Assembly (NCBI RefSeq): GCF_036785885.1
Contig: NC_092312.1
Coordinates: 15,022,001 to 15,086,000 of the forward strand
Direction: 5' to 3'
Length of the DNA: 64,000 nucleotides
Source of the DNA: Coffea arabica
Taxonomy: Eukaryota > Streptophyta > Magnoliopsida > Gentianales > Rubiaceae
Part shown: one piece after another, positions 47,625-60,619 of the stretch
Layout: each line of letters starts with the position of its first letter
Position numbering within the stretch: the first letter of the stretch is position 1
Made by a program: the position numbers and the translations under genes
Notes under the pieces: model-generated
The model's input: the letters and a program-made list of their open reading frames with translations, nothing else
Databases searched by the model: none
Told to the model about the DNA's origin: nothing

Positions 47625-48476
47625 GTCATCTGGGTATACTTTTGTCTTGGCTCAAGTATGCAGTTTTACTTCTTTTTCCTGCTATGAGAATTTCCAGCCA
47701 AAGTTAGAAGAGATTGATTGCTATCTGTACCGCACAAGGCCTTTAGAATATTTGCAAAATAGTTGGCCCTCTTGCCACATTGTTCACATCTCCTGATGAT
47801 TATTAGTGACATTGAGTTCACTCCCAGTGTCGATAACTTCCGTATTCTCTTCATTAGTATGAATTTTCAGCAAAATCTTGTTCATGAACGCAGAATTACT
47901 TGCATCATGGCTCGATTTTTTTTTTTTTTTTTAAGAAACACAAGGAATTTATTATTGGCATCAGAACTTAAAATCACAAGGATATGATTTTTTTTTCCTG
48001 ATATATGGCCATAGCACGATGAAATGTACACTAAAGCAGGATCCACTATTAGGAACCAAAGTATTAAAGCCAGCTAAGCTCTTTCAAGCCCTGGTCATGC
48101 AGTCCTTATCGATTGGTATGGCCATGGAAGATACTACCTATGATGATTAAGGGCACACTTTTTCCTCTGCCTTCTGTCTATTGAGATGTGTCTGCATCTC
48201 TATGTAGGTCTGGTCCCAAACCTTGTCTTGAATTCAAGTACATTTTGGACCACAACTGTCAGCTGGTGCAGTTGCTGCTGCAGTAGCTCAGATTGTAACT
48301 ATAAGTCGAAACAGGAACATGGGAGAAGCATAAAGCTGCTCATTATTGAGATAACTAATAGCCAAATTTATGTTTCCTTTATCTATTGAGATGGGGACAG
48401 GTCTGTTGAGATAGTGATCAGTAAGGAAGCACACTACATGGCCTAAAACATTTGGAAAAATTCTATGGATTAATCT
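47625..48476. other. 3' flank of the ankyrin kinase gene
   Basis: Probably 3' untranslated sequence to about 47,950, with a T run at 47917-47932. Nothing else recognised. Confidence 0.35.
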
Positions 48477-48615
48477 TATATATACTGTTAGTATATACAC
48501 TATCACTATTATATATATTACATATATGATATACCGACTGTGAAATTCAAAATTTACTCATGTGTCATCCATCTGACCGTGACCGTGGTAGTGTATACAT
48601 TGACCGTGTATATAA
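48477..48615. mobile_element. Palindromic MITE-like element
   Basis: The left arm TATACTGTTAGTATATACACTATCAC (about 48480-48506) and right arm GTGGTAGTGTATACATTGACCGTGTATA (about 48584-48612) are imperfect inverted repeats around a TATA-rich loop. Target duplication not clear. It could fold into a hairpin. Confidence 0.5.
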
Positions 48616-51499
48616 AATTTACTCAAATTCTATACGGTACACAATCTTTGGAATTTAACTAGTGCTTGTTTTTTGTTCTTCCGAGACTTTTGCTATGGAA
48701 ATGGAAGTTTGTTTTACTATGTCAGCTTTTGTTTATTTATTTACTTATTGGGGTTTAAAGCAGCCTCTAAATATTAAAGTGAACCCTGGAAAATGATAAA
48801 GCCCAAATCAGAAGATAAAAGTCCAAGTGGAGATAAGGGTTGTGTAGACAAAAATGTGATAGGAGTGATTTCAGAAGCCGCCCCTGAAATTTTTAACAAT
48901 TGCACATAGCCCATGAATTTTTTGATTATACACTTCCATTAACTATAACTTTCTTGTAATGGAGCCAATTTAGCAGTAATGATATACAAAATTCATAAAA
49001 AAAAACCTCTGCACAAAATATTCTTTCCCGCTTATCCTTACTTGGACTACAATGAAATGAAGTAACATTTTAAAATAAAATAAGGGTATCGAAATGCAGA
49101 AGAAAGGGCTCATGAAGCTGGAATTTGTTCATTTGTACCTGCATGACTATGCCTTTTTTAAGTTAAATAAGAATATTATGATTGGCCATGTAAATGGAAA
49201 TTAGTTCTCAGATTTCGTATGGATTTTTGCCACAAACATGGTGTGTTATGATATTGTTACATGCAAAATCAAAATAGGGAAGGTAAATGTATATATCATT
49301 AGAAACCTCATTGGTGCTGAGTGAGATGCATAAAAACTCTACTGGGAAATTTCTCAAAATTATCTTGGTTTTTGTTCAAAAAGCATATTTGATATATTTA
49401 AGTGAGCTAGTGCCTTTTTCTCTTGTAGAAATGAAGCAAATGTGTGCATTTTACATAATTGGCACAATGTCTGATAAATTTTAACCCAACTATACCGTGC
49501 TATTAATCCAAATGGCATAGTCGATTGGAGATCATAAATTTGTTAAAAGGCCTTTATTAGTGGTCCGGAAAGAGGGGAGGGGATGCAAAATTGGCAACTA
49601 AGAGAAGGGAGAGGTAAATATTGAACTCAAGGACTAACATGGTGTGAGGTCAATTAAACCATCCAAGGCAACAAATGGTCATAAAAGATTTACTTACCTA
49701 AATGATTGAGACAAATTATAGTGAAAAATGGGTTGCCTGATTCTCACCTAAAGTTATTCAATTGGCTTCTTTCTTTCAAATACAAATAATCAGTTTGGGG
49801 TCTACAGTCCTTTGTGTTTTCCCCAGTTGGAAAGGAGGCAAAAGCCCACTAAACGAAATCAGCTTTATAAGAAGATACAATAGCATATACTTGGACTGAA
49901 ATAGATAAACTGAGGACTACAACTCTCTTTTTTGTTTTTTTTTTTCCAAATGGGTTATTAATACCTTTTTCCGGGTTAAATTGCTTTGGCCCCATCTTGA
50001 TGTTAATGCTTCTAGTCCTGAAGGCCTTAAACTAATCTTTTCACTAAATATGCATTTATTTATTCGCGGTACAACTGCCTCTGTTGTACATTCTTCAAAG
50101 GTATGTTGTTAAAAACTTTTCCATGGTTCAGGGCTTTTTCAGCTATCGTCTCTTATGGTGCCCCGCGTGAATTTTCTTCCTTTGCTTTCCAAAATCATGC
50201 GTCTTGTATATGATGAATTAGTTTCCTATTCGCAATGGCTTTTGACTTGCGATGGAATCGTTACTTGGGGCGAATGCAAGAATTGTGTAGATGCATATTT
50301 TGGGAGATGTTTATTAGTATGTCTCTAAGGATTCTTGGTACTCTTGTCATTTTTGTAACCTTAATCAATAATAAGTGTTGGTAGTCATCATATATTATAA
50401 TCTGTGAAATGAAAACGCTATTGTTAGTGTTGTCTTCTAAGTTTTGATAACAAGAAATGAATAATGAAAGATGACTAATGGTTGATTTGAAAGTTTCTAA
50501 ATGCATAAAGGTTTACTGGATGCACAAGTTTTTGCATATTTAATTTCAAGTGTTATTGCAAATAAAAAGAAGCACATGAAGAATGAAAGGAATTCAACAA
50601 GTCATGATATTCTTGGAGAAATACTTCGAACGCAAGCAAAAGGTTCGGCCATCCGAACTCCCTGAAGACATAAAAGATTATCGTGTTTAAATGCAAGCAC
50701 ATGAATTCAGCAGTTTGATCTCCTCAATGGCTAATTTTTAACAGTTAGTTTCTTCAAAAATATTTGAATGTTGTTCTTAGCCTATAAAAGCCAAGAGTCG
50801 TTCATTTGTTCATAGCCTATAATTAAGAACTTTATGCGTCTGTTCATTTGTACATCGTTCAAGGTAGGTTCACTCTATTTATGTCCCTATTAATGGCTCC
50901 ACATCAAATGATAGATCTAATATTGGTGGATATATAAGTTCAGTTTTCAACCTTATAATTAAGAAACAAGCAGTGTTTTCTCTATCTCCCAGTTCACATA
51001 CAGACGGCCTAAAGAACAGAGTTTCAACACAACTCTCTAGCTGGGGGACCTTGCCTACCAGAAAAAGTTATAGCCTTGAATTGATTGATGGAGAACCATA
51101 ATCAACACCCGACATCTTGTTCACCAAATTTAGCAAGATGTTGGACTTTCACCTAAAGGACCACATTCTGGTTTTGGAAATGCTTTCGTGAAATCCAGTG
51201 CAGTGAACATGTACACACTAACTACGATTTCCACCAATCTACAAATTTTTATGTTTCTACTACGAATCTGTCCTCTAATTAGCATTTTGGATGTTTGCTT
51301 GAGTCGTTTGCAACTTGGATTTGACAACAATTTCTAATCGATTTAACTTAGGAAATTGTTCCTGTTAAGAGCAATTTTCCACCAAAATGTGCTAGGATTA
51401 CCTTTGTGCTAAACCCTGAGGTCTGCGAAAATATATAACAATTGCACACAAGAAAACAACATAATTTGCATGAAGCTTTTTTTTTTTGGGTTTTTTTGA

Positions 51500-51520
51500 G
51501 GGGGGGGGGGGGGGGGGGGG
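51500..51520. repeat. Poly-G tract (21 G)
   Basis: An uninterrupted G run after a T-rich stretch. Shorter homopolymers also occur at 55320-55330 (C) and 61374-61387 (C). Confidence 0.9.
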
Positions 51521-53985
51521 CGCTAAAGTCCATAAACGAAGGATTAAGACAGAACATGCAATAGGAATTGCACTTCAAAAGGAAAGCTCAAATTTAGGTA
51601 AGAAGTTGTGAGCATAGAGTTTAAGGCTTCTATAGCATTTACGGAATTAGGTTTTGCATTGACGTCCTTCAATGGTCACCATCCGTGGGCCAATGTTTAC
51701 ATCTCAAGTTGTTTCGTGGTCCCATTCCCACAAAGAATATCAGTTACTGCACTTCTGATTAGGCTTCGACCTCTTTCGACCTTGCACTTTGCTCTCATTG
51801 CTAGCTGATGATCATAATGTGAGTAAAGTAACATTCTATTGAGGAAACCATTCTTTGGAAACTTTTTTGCTTGCTTCCATTTTCCTCGTCAGAAAAGCTT
51901 GAAATAGGTTGGTGGTATTTGTCATTTTTTGGTTATGGTGCTTTCTTTTGTACATAATAAACTCCACCACCTATATTGGTAACTTAGTGGTAGATAATTG
52001 AGCAAAAACATTGCCAAGTAAGTTCAATGTTGCAATTCAAACTCTTGCCAATACCAAAAAGAAAAAACAAAATCCTTTATATGCATGATTCTGCAGTCTA
52101 CACCATGTATTACAGAATTTAACTGGGATGAGACTCTAATTCCAATTACTCGTGTTTTCAAATGACTCGGAACACCTAGACTATAATCGTGTAATTAGTA
52201 TTTTATTTTAAAAAAAAGTTGTTTTGTTTTTGTTTTGTTTTGCTCTGACCTCGTTTTCTATTTCAAAACCTTCTTTTTCACTTTTTCTTTTGCCTCCATA
52301 AAGCTTAAAATTAGAAGCAGCAAAATAGGTGCCTTTGATCTCTCTATGTTACATACAATCTCTTATCTTGGAAAAAAAAAAGTGATTAATTGCCTACCTA
52401 TCAATATCTATGACACGTATTATCCAACAGCGCCACCGGCTTTAGGTGAGTTACTTTCAAATCAAGGATTTGGTATCTTTACTGATAAATACACTATAAA
52501 GTAAACAATTTAGATTGTGCATCCATGAACATCGATCCGATTCAATTTAGTTACCTTGTGTAAAAGTACAGGCGGTATGGAATAGTGTATGGGAATATCA
52601 ACAATCTAGTAATTACGTTAGATCCAATTATCCTGGCAACGCGTTTTGCCTTAAGATGGGCAAAAGACACTCTTTGTAACTCTAATCTTGCAAGAACTCC
52701 TTTTGATTCTGACCTTATATATCAACTGTGTTGTTCGGATGAATATATAGTTCGACCTCCTCAATCAAACTATTCAGTATCTTGTCTGCAAGGATACAAC
52801 TAACTATAAGTGACCATACAATTAGCTGATAAAGCTTTTATACAGTGATTAAGGTTGAAATCTTAAGATTTAAAAATTTTAAATTCCAATCTATCATCTC
52901 CCTTGTCGCTTTTTAAATCCCATTTTTCCCCAATCAGAATTTTGTTCTAAAAAAGTAACCATACAGTTACTACGTCTTTAAGTTTACTTCGCATGGGTAG
53001 ATTTCCAGGTCCGTTCTAGCGGTCTAAAATAAGATGATTCTTGATGGTTAGAAATAGAAGGTCTGCCATTTTTTACTAATTGTACTGTTATAGCGGATTT
53101 ATAGATTAGACTTTGTTTTTATACGTAAAAAGAAAAGAAGTGCACCTCAAAAAAAAAAAAAAAGAGCTTGCAGATCTTGCGAATGTAACAAAACTAGAAC
53201 AGTACTATCCCAGAAAGAGGCAAGAAGGATCGTCATGCAACTGTGTCAAAATAGCGTACAACTTTATAACGAATTATAAAATCATTTCCTTACAATAGTA
53301 AATAATTTTGAACACAATTAATGTACAGTTTCAATGTAAGTTTGTCTCCTACACATAACACTTTAGATGAAGTACAAAATGTTATATAAACTGCGCGATT
53401 TTCAGAATTTAAAATTCGAGTAATCTTGGTACTAGTCCGTCATTTCAATCAACCATTATTGCCGTTTTTATTAAGGAGCCTACTGTTTTACTTTTTACAG
53501 AATTTTGTATACACTTCCATATTGGTTGGCGTTTTTTTTTATGAATTTTGATGTATATGATAAGAATTTACCTTTACTATAAGACATTATGTGTGTACAC
53601 AACGTAAAGTACACAATAGTTACAGAATATAGCTAGTCATTGATTTGTATGGTCTGAATCACTAATACTATTAGCAAAATTAACTGATAAAACATGGTGC
53701 ACATTAATGACAATACGTAGTTTTATTATAATTGTGATATCTTGGCTCTTTTTTACCACTTTTAGCAAATTACCATTGATTTGTAGGGTTTTATTTATTG
53801 TTAATTTTATTAATGTTGTCGTTAGTTGAATTCAAATGCGATAAATTTGAGAGTTTAGGGTGTAAAATATCCAAAATTAAGAGTTTAAAGTGCAAAGCAT
53901 CCAAAATGAAAGTTTAAAGTACAAAACGAAAAATGGTACAAGTTTAAAGATGTAAAATGAAATTAGTCTGAATTAATTATTAATA

Positions 53986-53991
<6 letters not shown>

Positions 53992-54027
<36 letters not shown>
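53992..54027. repeat. (CA)n(TA)n compound microsatellite
   Basis: About 12 CA units followed by TA units and GATA repeats. Confidence 0.9.
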
Positions 54028-54033
<6 letters not shown>

Positions 54034-54635
54034 GTTGTTCTCTTGGAACTTCAACCTTTTTATCTTGAAAAATGTTATAGCTAGTAGTGATGCATAAGAT
54101 GCTAGTTTAAGTGGAAATCTTCATAACCTCTCGAGCTGTCAAGCAAGAAAATTGTTGTACGTGTTGCCATCATGTGGTCCTCAAATCAGATGTTGAGAAG
54201 ATTTTTTTGTTGTGGCCATATGGACCTTTCAGCCATGAGAACTCTTTGACAACCACAGCATTTTTTTATCCGGATTCAGCTCACTTGCATATAATGCCAC
54301 AATTAGAAATAAAGGTATACTTCCTTCGGAAAGTAGGTTAATATTATAACAAAAACAGAAAGGAGTTGAGTAAATCACCTGTCTTACACTCAACAATAAG
54401 AACTAGGACATGAGAAGTTCAAGAACGCTTATCATGCCAGCAAACGCTTGCACAAGCAGATATTGTTCTTTGGCTAACGAATTCTCATGGATTATGATAA
54501 AATAGTGTAGAATGTCAACAAGGCACGTATTTGTGTAATGAAATGTATAGGAAAAGATTTGAGGTGTGGAAATGGAACAGCTCAGATCTTTGACAGACAC
54601 TTCTAAGCATCGTATGTGAAATTAGATTTAGCCCA

Positions 54636-54840
54636 TTTAGGGTTGCGATGCGTTTACAAAAAAAAAAACAAAAAATACTTTTAAACATTAAAAGTACTTT
54701 AAACATTAAAAATATTTTTAGGATATTTGGTAACTAATTTTCGTAATTTAAGGAACCTTGTTTTTGGTAATTTAAAAACAGTTTTATTAAAAACACTTGT
54801 ATTAGAAGTACTTCTTTATGCGTCATCCCAACCCCAAACA
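54636..54840. mobile_element. hAT-like MITE
   Basis: The left end TTTAGGGTTGCGATGCGT and right end ATGCGTCATCCCAACCCCAAA form an imperfect inverted pair with AAGTACTTT/AAAACACTT repeats inside. The ends resemble those of the MITE at 14357 (GGGGTTGCGGTGC). No clear target duplication. Confidence 0.55.
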
Positions 54841-57800
54841 GGTCAGTTTGAATTACTTGTTTGGCATAGTGTACGGAGAGTCTAAAATTATTTTAGATGA
54901 TAAATCCAAGGTTTTGACCCTAATTTGGAACTTGGATTCCAATAGAATCCAGGTGTTAAGGATTTTTTTAGTTTTCTCCAAATTTGAGGGCTGTTCTCGA
55001 TTACATTCGTTCTTGATTCTTCTATGTAACCCCCTTTTCCATTGTTATTACAATTTTTTTCTGGAAAAGAAAGTTTTGAACATGAGCCTATTACACAGTT
55101 TCGAAATCGACATCTCACTACTTTTGGCAAAAGTAACGTGGTTTCAATTTATTGATTCTTTCACCATTACAGCATCCCTACTACTATATTGTTCTTTTAT
55201 TAGTTAGCAAAACGGTCTTGTACCTCTTCTTTATGTATAATTTGTTGTTCTTGCTATTTTTAGTTTGAAGCTGTCCGGAAATTAGAATTTCCGTTATTCT
55301 TTTGGAATAAGAATTGCTGCCCCCCCCCCCTCCCTTGCATTTAGTGTTTCTTCAATATTAATCAACGGGTAAGAGTGTACCAATATCTTGATTTTAATCA
55401 TACTTATGATGTTCTAAGAATCCCTTTTCCAGTATCATCTCGCTTTTTGTTGCAGTAAAAATTGTTCATAGCTACTTGAGTTTTACTTGTCATATCGAAA
55501 ACGTTCAGTGTTCTATCCCAACTTAAACTTAGCTAGTAAAAGTTGGACACCTGGTAGTATCATTTGCAGGTTAATTTGTGTAATGGCTTTGAAATACACT
55601 TCATACTTTATATTATAATAAGTAGAATTTTGCCCGTGCTTTAGTACGGTCTCTTTTTATTTATTTATTGTGAATTTATACAAATATGAAAATTAACAAC
55701 AATCCTACATATTCATTCATTACTTTAAAAAATTAATATATTCTAAATGTTTAATTATTTACTAATTTTTTAAAATTTGTTTACATACTTTCACTATAAT
55801 ATGATAGTATATATCAAATAATGTACCCCATGTCAAAAACTTGGTAGATATTCTTTTTTTATAAATATTTTTTTAGATAATTTAAATTTTTATAATGACC
55901 ATAAACTTAACACTATATATTCACATTTAATTAAGAAGAAAAGATCCAGCAATCCAGTTTTTTTCATCAACAAATATTTAGTTTCCAACAATATTGGTTA
56001 ATCTGTCGTTGTGTCTTTTTTGTACTAAGTTAATTCAAAATTAAGTGAAGAGATGATGAATAATTTGAATACTAATCAATGATATGGTGATGAAAGGAAA
56101 TAATTTATGAAATATGTAAGATTTTAATAATTGTGATTTGAAAAATGTTTTACTATAGTTCTATGTAATAATTTCATGGAAAGCATTAAGATAAGATTAG
56201 TTATTTTTTGAAGTTATTTTAGATATCATTAAGGTAAGATTAGTGATTTTTTAAAGTTATTTTAAAATTAGGGATAATTTTTAAACATATAATATTCAAT
56301 ATGGGTAAAATCCAAATGACCTATAACCGTTAATTCTTTTCAATTAAACATGTCATATAGAAGTGAGAAACAATTCTAATTAAAATAGTTACTTTCATAT
56401 GTGTGTGTGTGTGTGTGTGGAGAATATATGTTCTGTAGCATTTTTGTGGAGAATACAGTTTTGTAAAAGCAGGGGATGACCAACTTCCTGGTAATTGCTT
56501 ATTTTCTTTATAATATTTGACAGTTATAGGACTATATATTCATCTAAATTGTCAAGTGGGTAAAAAATAACTGTCCAGTTCAAACATGGTTGAAAAACTA
56601 CACCGAATTAGGCCAATCGACTTGCAAATGCCAAAGTTCAAGTTCCTCTACATTTGTGTAACTAATTCCATATTAGGTTGAATAACAAAAAAAAAAAAAA
56701 AAAAAAGGACATTGCCTGTCTATAAAGGATGAACATTGGAATGAAGGAAAGTACATTTGTTGGATTCAAGCAATTATATTGCCTAAAGAAGAGAAATAAA
56801 TTGGGGTGTGATGCGACAACGAAAGCGTAAAATTGGATAAGGTTATAAGAACACGTACCCTCCATAAAAAAGAACCAAGGGTTGATACACTATCAAATCC
56901 CCAAAATAGACAAGATTCAAGATGAATCTAAACTCAGGATGCCCCTAAAGAGACAAGGCATATAATTCAAACAATACAACAATTGTAAAAATTAATAAAT
57001 ATTATCAAAAGCTATAAAATAAAACCCTAAGGACACCTATTTATTGGTTACAACTTACAAGTAGTCTAAATTAAAAAAAAAAAAAGACACAAAACTCTAA
57101 ACGAACTAAAATATGTATTTGGCATGCATATGTCGGGCACTGGACATCGAGCCGGACTTAAGGCCAGACATCTTCTGGAATTACATGAAGAGCTGCTTCA
57201 AAGGAAGCCTAGTGTCGGATATTAGGTCGGACACTGAGCCGGACTTCTGTGGATCTTGATCGGAAACCAAGTCCTGTGCGACTCTTTCTTCCTTCTTGCT
57301 TCATGTACTCTCTTGCCTAAATAAAAATAAATGAAAACTATGAAAACTATCCTAATTAAGAAACCTAAAACAATTACCAACGGATACGGATGATGGGTTC
57401 CTGAACCTGGAGTTCTTCGTTTCGTATCAGATGGCGTAGTCTGTGGAAAAGATCCTAATTTAGGACCCTAAATGAGTTCTTGGGCAGATTAATGGATACG
57501 GATGATGAGTTCCTAAACCCAGGATTTGTTGTTCCGTATCAGGGTTCAAAAAGTCTATTTGGGCAATTCGTAGACATTCTTTTTGAGGACATAATTCTAT
57601 GACTAATTTTTTTGGGGGCAATTCTATGATTAAGGTAGTATTCATATGATGACTATTCCAGTTGTGAATCTCATATATATATGGTGGGATATCGGAAGAT
57701 TCCTGCTCTCTTTATACGTTTCTTGATTTTCGGTTAAGGTCATTCTTTTTAGTAACAATTCCATTCACTTTTCAAGCGCATCGGAACTGATGGCAACCGT

Positions 57801-60036
57801 ACTTTTTCTTACAGGAACAAAAAAGCAAAAAAAAAAAAAAGATCCTAAGGTTTAAAATTACCAAGGGTAAAAAAAATAGTAAGAAATGATTGTATACTTA
57901 TCCAAAGCTATTGCTGGCCAGCAATAGAAATTTTGGCATTCTTCAGCATTATTGGAAAAGAGGTAACATCTGAAGTTAACAAATCACATTAATTTGTTTG
58001 TATCTTCTTAGCGAAGGGAGACTGTTTTCTTAAAAAAGAATTTTTGGTCATGTGTATATTCTTGAGGTGTTTGGTTGTGGATGAGTTGTTATAAGAAGGA
58101 AATAAAGAGCTTGCCTACCCACGGTCAGTTTGCTTCCCCGATTAGAAAGCTCGACGTTTTTCACGGAGCTTGGCTAGACTCGAATGGACACAACATATGA
58201 AGACTGTGGTCTCTAGTCCACAGATGGTACCTAACTGCAGCCTGCTATCACTTTATGTCCTAGGCTTCTATTGGTACCGATTATTTAATGTAATTTCTCC
58301 TAATTGTCATTGTCTGTTTCTAAGGATGGATTTTGAGAGTGATTAGATGACGTGACGATGTTTTTTTTAGAAAAAAAATTTTTTTCTGAATAGGAGAAAA
58401 GGTGAGATGCAAGAAGCAGCAGAGGATCGGAGACTGGAAGAATTAATTGATGATTTCTATTTTTTTGGAGTCTCAATAGTAACTAATAGATACAAAAAAA
58501 TTCATGTGTAGATATTGAAAGCAAATTAATCTAAACGTTGCCAGATGTAATTTGTTTTACCTGTTGAGAATTACGTCTGAAGTTCGTGTTATAAATTGAT
58601 CATGGAGTTGCAGCACAATTGACAGAAGCGGTGATGTTTAAGCTGGCACTAACTATGTGGACATTATCCATCAAGGATTTCAACGAAGAAGAGGAGCAAA
58701 GTACATTTGCTAGCCAAATAATGACTTGTCATCGCAATGCTAATTGGTTGGCATGCAAGAATTGCTTGTCTTCTGTGATTCTAAGTTTTGTTAAAGAACA
58801 CTATATGGAGGCCAAAGTGACAACGAGTATTTTAGTCCATTGTTAGGTCAAATCAGGCAATGAGACGTAGGGTCAATTCTAAAAGTCATGTAATGTATAG
58901 AAAGTGAAAAGTACCACAATGAAGGAAAAGTATGAACGCCAAAGTGCCCTCATGATTCAGCTAGCGAGGATAGAGATTTTCTCGTAAAAGATTACGTGCT
59001 CGAATCAAGCTACTCATATAAAGACTGTATTGATGATTGATTTGTAAAAATTTTCCTAAACAACTTACAATTTCGAAAACATGTTCTTATCCGTGATGAT
59101 GGTCGAAATCGAACCTAACCCAAATATTTTTATATCAAGAATTTAAAACACTTGTGATCCAGCTATTAAAAATCATATCAAGTTTTCAACAATCGAAGGC
59201 TTGCAAAATGAAGCCAACAAACATGTGGCCCTCAAGTGCAAATAAAATCAGCTTTTAAAGGAGGTTGCTAATACAACTACGTACAAGTCATTATAAATTT
59301 AATAGCCTGGAAGAAAAAGATTATATTAAGAAGATGTGATTTGGGGTGACAATTAAGCGAGGCAAACATGACTATGACCACGATAAATTGGTATATTTGG
59401 TTCTACCATAGGTGCTTTAATCCCAAATCATAAGAAATTGTAGTGTTCAATTCGGTAAGATCAATTATGTCTAACAGTCGTACTTGACATAAAACCTAAT
59501 TAGTCCGTTTAATTTAGCTTTAGCAGTTACAAGCAATTTTTCACTTTTCCATGAAAATTTAAATCTGTGTATGTAGATTTATGCATGTGATAATGAATAT
59601 CAGTACCCTTTGGTAATCTATGAACAAAAAAGCAACTAAGTGTTTTTTTTTCCCTAATTAAGATCAGTTTTGCAGCAAAACGGTTGCTATATTTGCTACT
59701 ATATTCATTTTGGACTTCTCTTTTCTACGTAAAGTGGTAGGACAGAGGAAAACGGCACAAATTTCCTTGTGATGTTGCCGGTCGGAACTCACAACGACAG
59801 GGCGGTTGAGCTTTGAAAATGAATTTAACGAAATCTTTTTCACTTTTCACTGAAAATTTATGGGTCTTAAATGCACATGGAAGGCTAATGAAATGCAATG
59901 TCTAAATAATTATCAGGATTCCCTCAGCAACGGCTAGAGAAGCTTTATATCATTTGTCTTTATTTTTTGTAATTCTTTTTGTGCTGTATTCGTTGAATTA
60001 TTCGTGAATCAACGAAAATATGCAACCCAGTGGTAT
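54841..60036. other. Long AT-rich intergenic stretch
   Basis: No gene recognised. It holds a (GT)n tract at about 56399-56419, a poly-A run at 56686-56706, the repeat pair at 57382-57542, and a related copy of the intron-1 A-tailed repeat at about 59091-59140. The stretch 57120-57290 has two versions of a CGGACACTGAGCCGGACTT-like motif and may be a fragment of a larger element. A 75-codon frame at 58619-58846 has no recognised domain. Confidence 0.4.
57382..57542. repeat. Two diverged copies of a ~49-bp motif, period 112
   Basis: GGATACGGATGATGRGTTCCTRAACC, then a variable part and CGTATCAG, at 57382-57430 and 57494-57542. Family unknown. Confidence 0.7.
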
Positions 60037-60236
60037 TTCAAACACATTACAACTCTGTCAGGATGCAGTTGATAAAATTGAAATTTGAAAACTGAAATCT
60101 GAAATTTGAATTCATTAAGTTATTTATTAAATATAATATGTTTGAATGCATATCACATTCAATGATAAATAAATAATTTATCACTTAATTTTGGGAATAA
60201 ATTTTTCTTAGAAAATTCAAACACATTACAACTCTG
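60037..60236. mobile_element. Partial MITE copy between 21-bp direct repeats
   Basis: The segment 60058-60215 matches the left and middle part of the MITE at 32645-32901 (GATGCAGTTGATAAAATTGAA; TTATCACTTAATTTTGGGA) but lacks the right end. It is flanked by perfect 21-bp direct repeats TTCAAACACATTACAACTCTG (60037-60057 and 60216-60236), far longer than a transposase would leave. Confidence 0.75.
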
Positions 60237-60288
60237 AGATTTGTAACTCTGAATTTTTCAAGGAGAACAGAACCATTTGTAAATAATA

Positions 60289-60617
60289 CTCCCCCCGTCC
60301 CACTTTGATAGTCCTGTTTTCCTTTTTTGTCTGTCCCAAATTGTAGTCCAGTTTCCAATTGAAAAATGTAGTTGTATTTTAATTTTTCTAAAATACCCTT
60401 ATTCAATGTAAGTTGTTGTTACTATAAACTTATCCCATTTAATGAGAGTTAATTCTTTTTTTACCATCAATTCAAGTCCCCTTAAAATTATACTCTAATT
60501 AATGTGAGTGTATTTTAGGAAAATAGCTACCTAAATTGATTGTTCCAACTAAGTTAATTACTTTTTCTTAAACTGTGTAAAAAAATAACCAGAACTATCA
60601 AAGTAAGACGGAGAGAG
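60289..60617. mobile_element. Stowaway-type MITE
   Basis: The left end CTCCCCCCGTCCCACTTTGA and right end ATCAAAGTAAGACGGAGAGAG are inverted repeats of the CTCCCTCCGTCCC class. TA duplications lie at 60287-60288 and 60618-60619. 329 bp, no coding capacity. Confidence 0.88.
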
Positions 60618-60619
60618 TA

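Larger units (their letters stand above)
48616..54635. other. Long AT-rich intergenic stretch
   Basis: No gene recognised on either strand; all frames are short and unlike known families. It contains a 21-base G run at 51500-51520, A and T runs, a weak array of about 28-bp units (GAGTTTAAAGTGYAAAATATCCAAAAT) at 53848-53945, and a (CA)n tract at about 53992-54015. The part 48860-49010 resembles a decayed MITE end. It belongs to the 15-kb gene-free region before the AGAMOUS-like gene. Confidence 0.4.

Noticed and set aside
53848-53945. Short-period repeats that could suggest a CRISPR-like array
   Set aside because: Units are degenerate and contiguous with no unique spacers; this is eukaryotic DNA and looks like a decayed MITE end or minisatellite.
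58619-58846. 75-codon frame in the gene-free region
   Set aside because: Starts without ATG, no known domain, no neighbours; probably chance.
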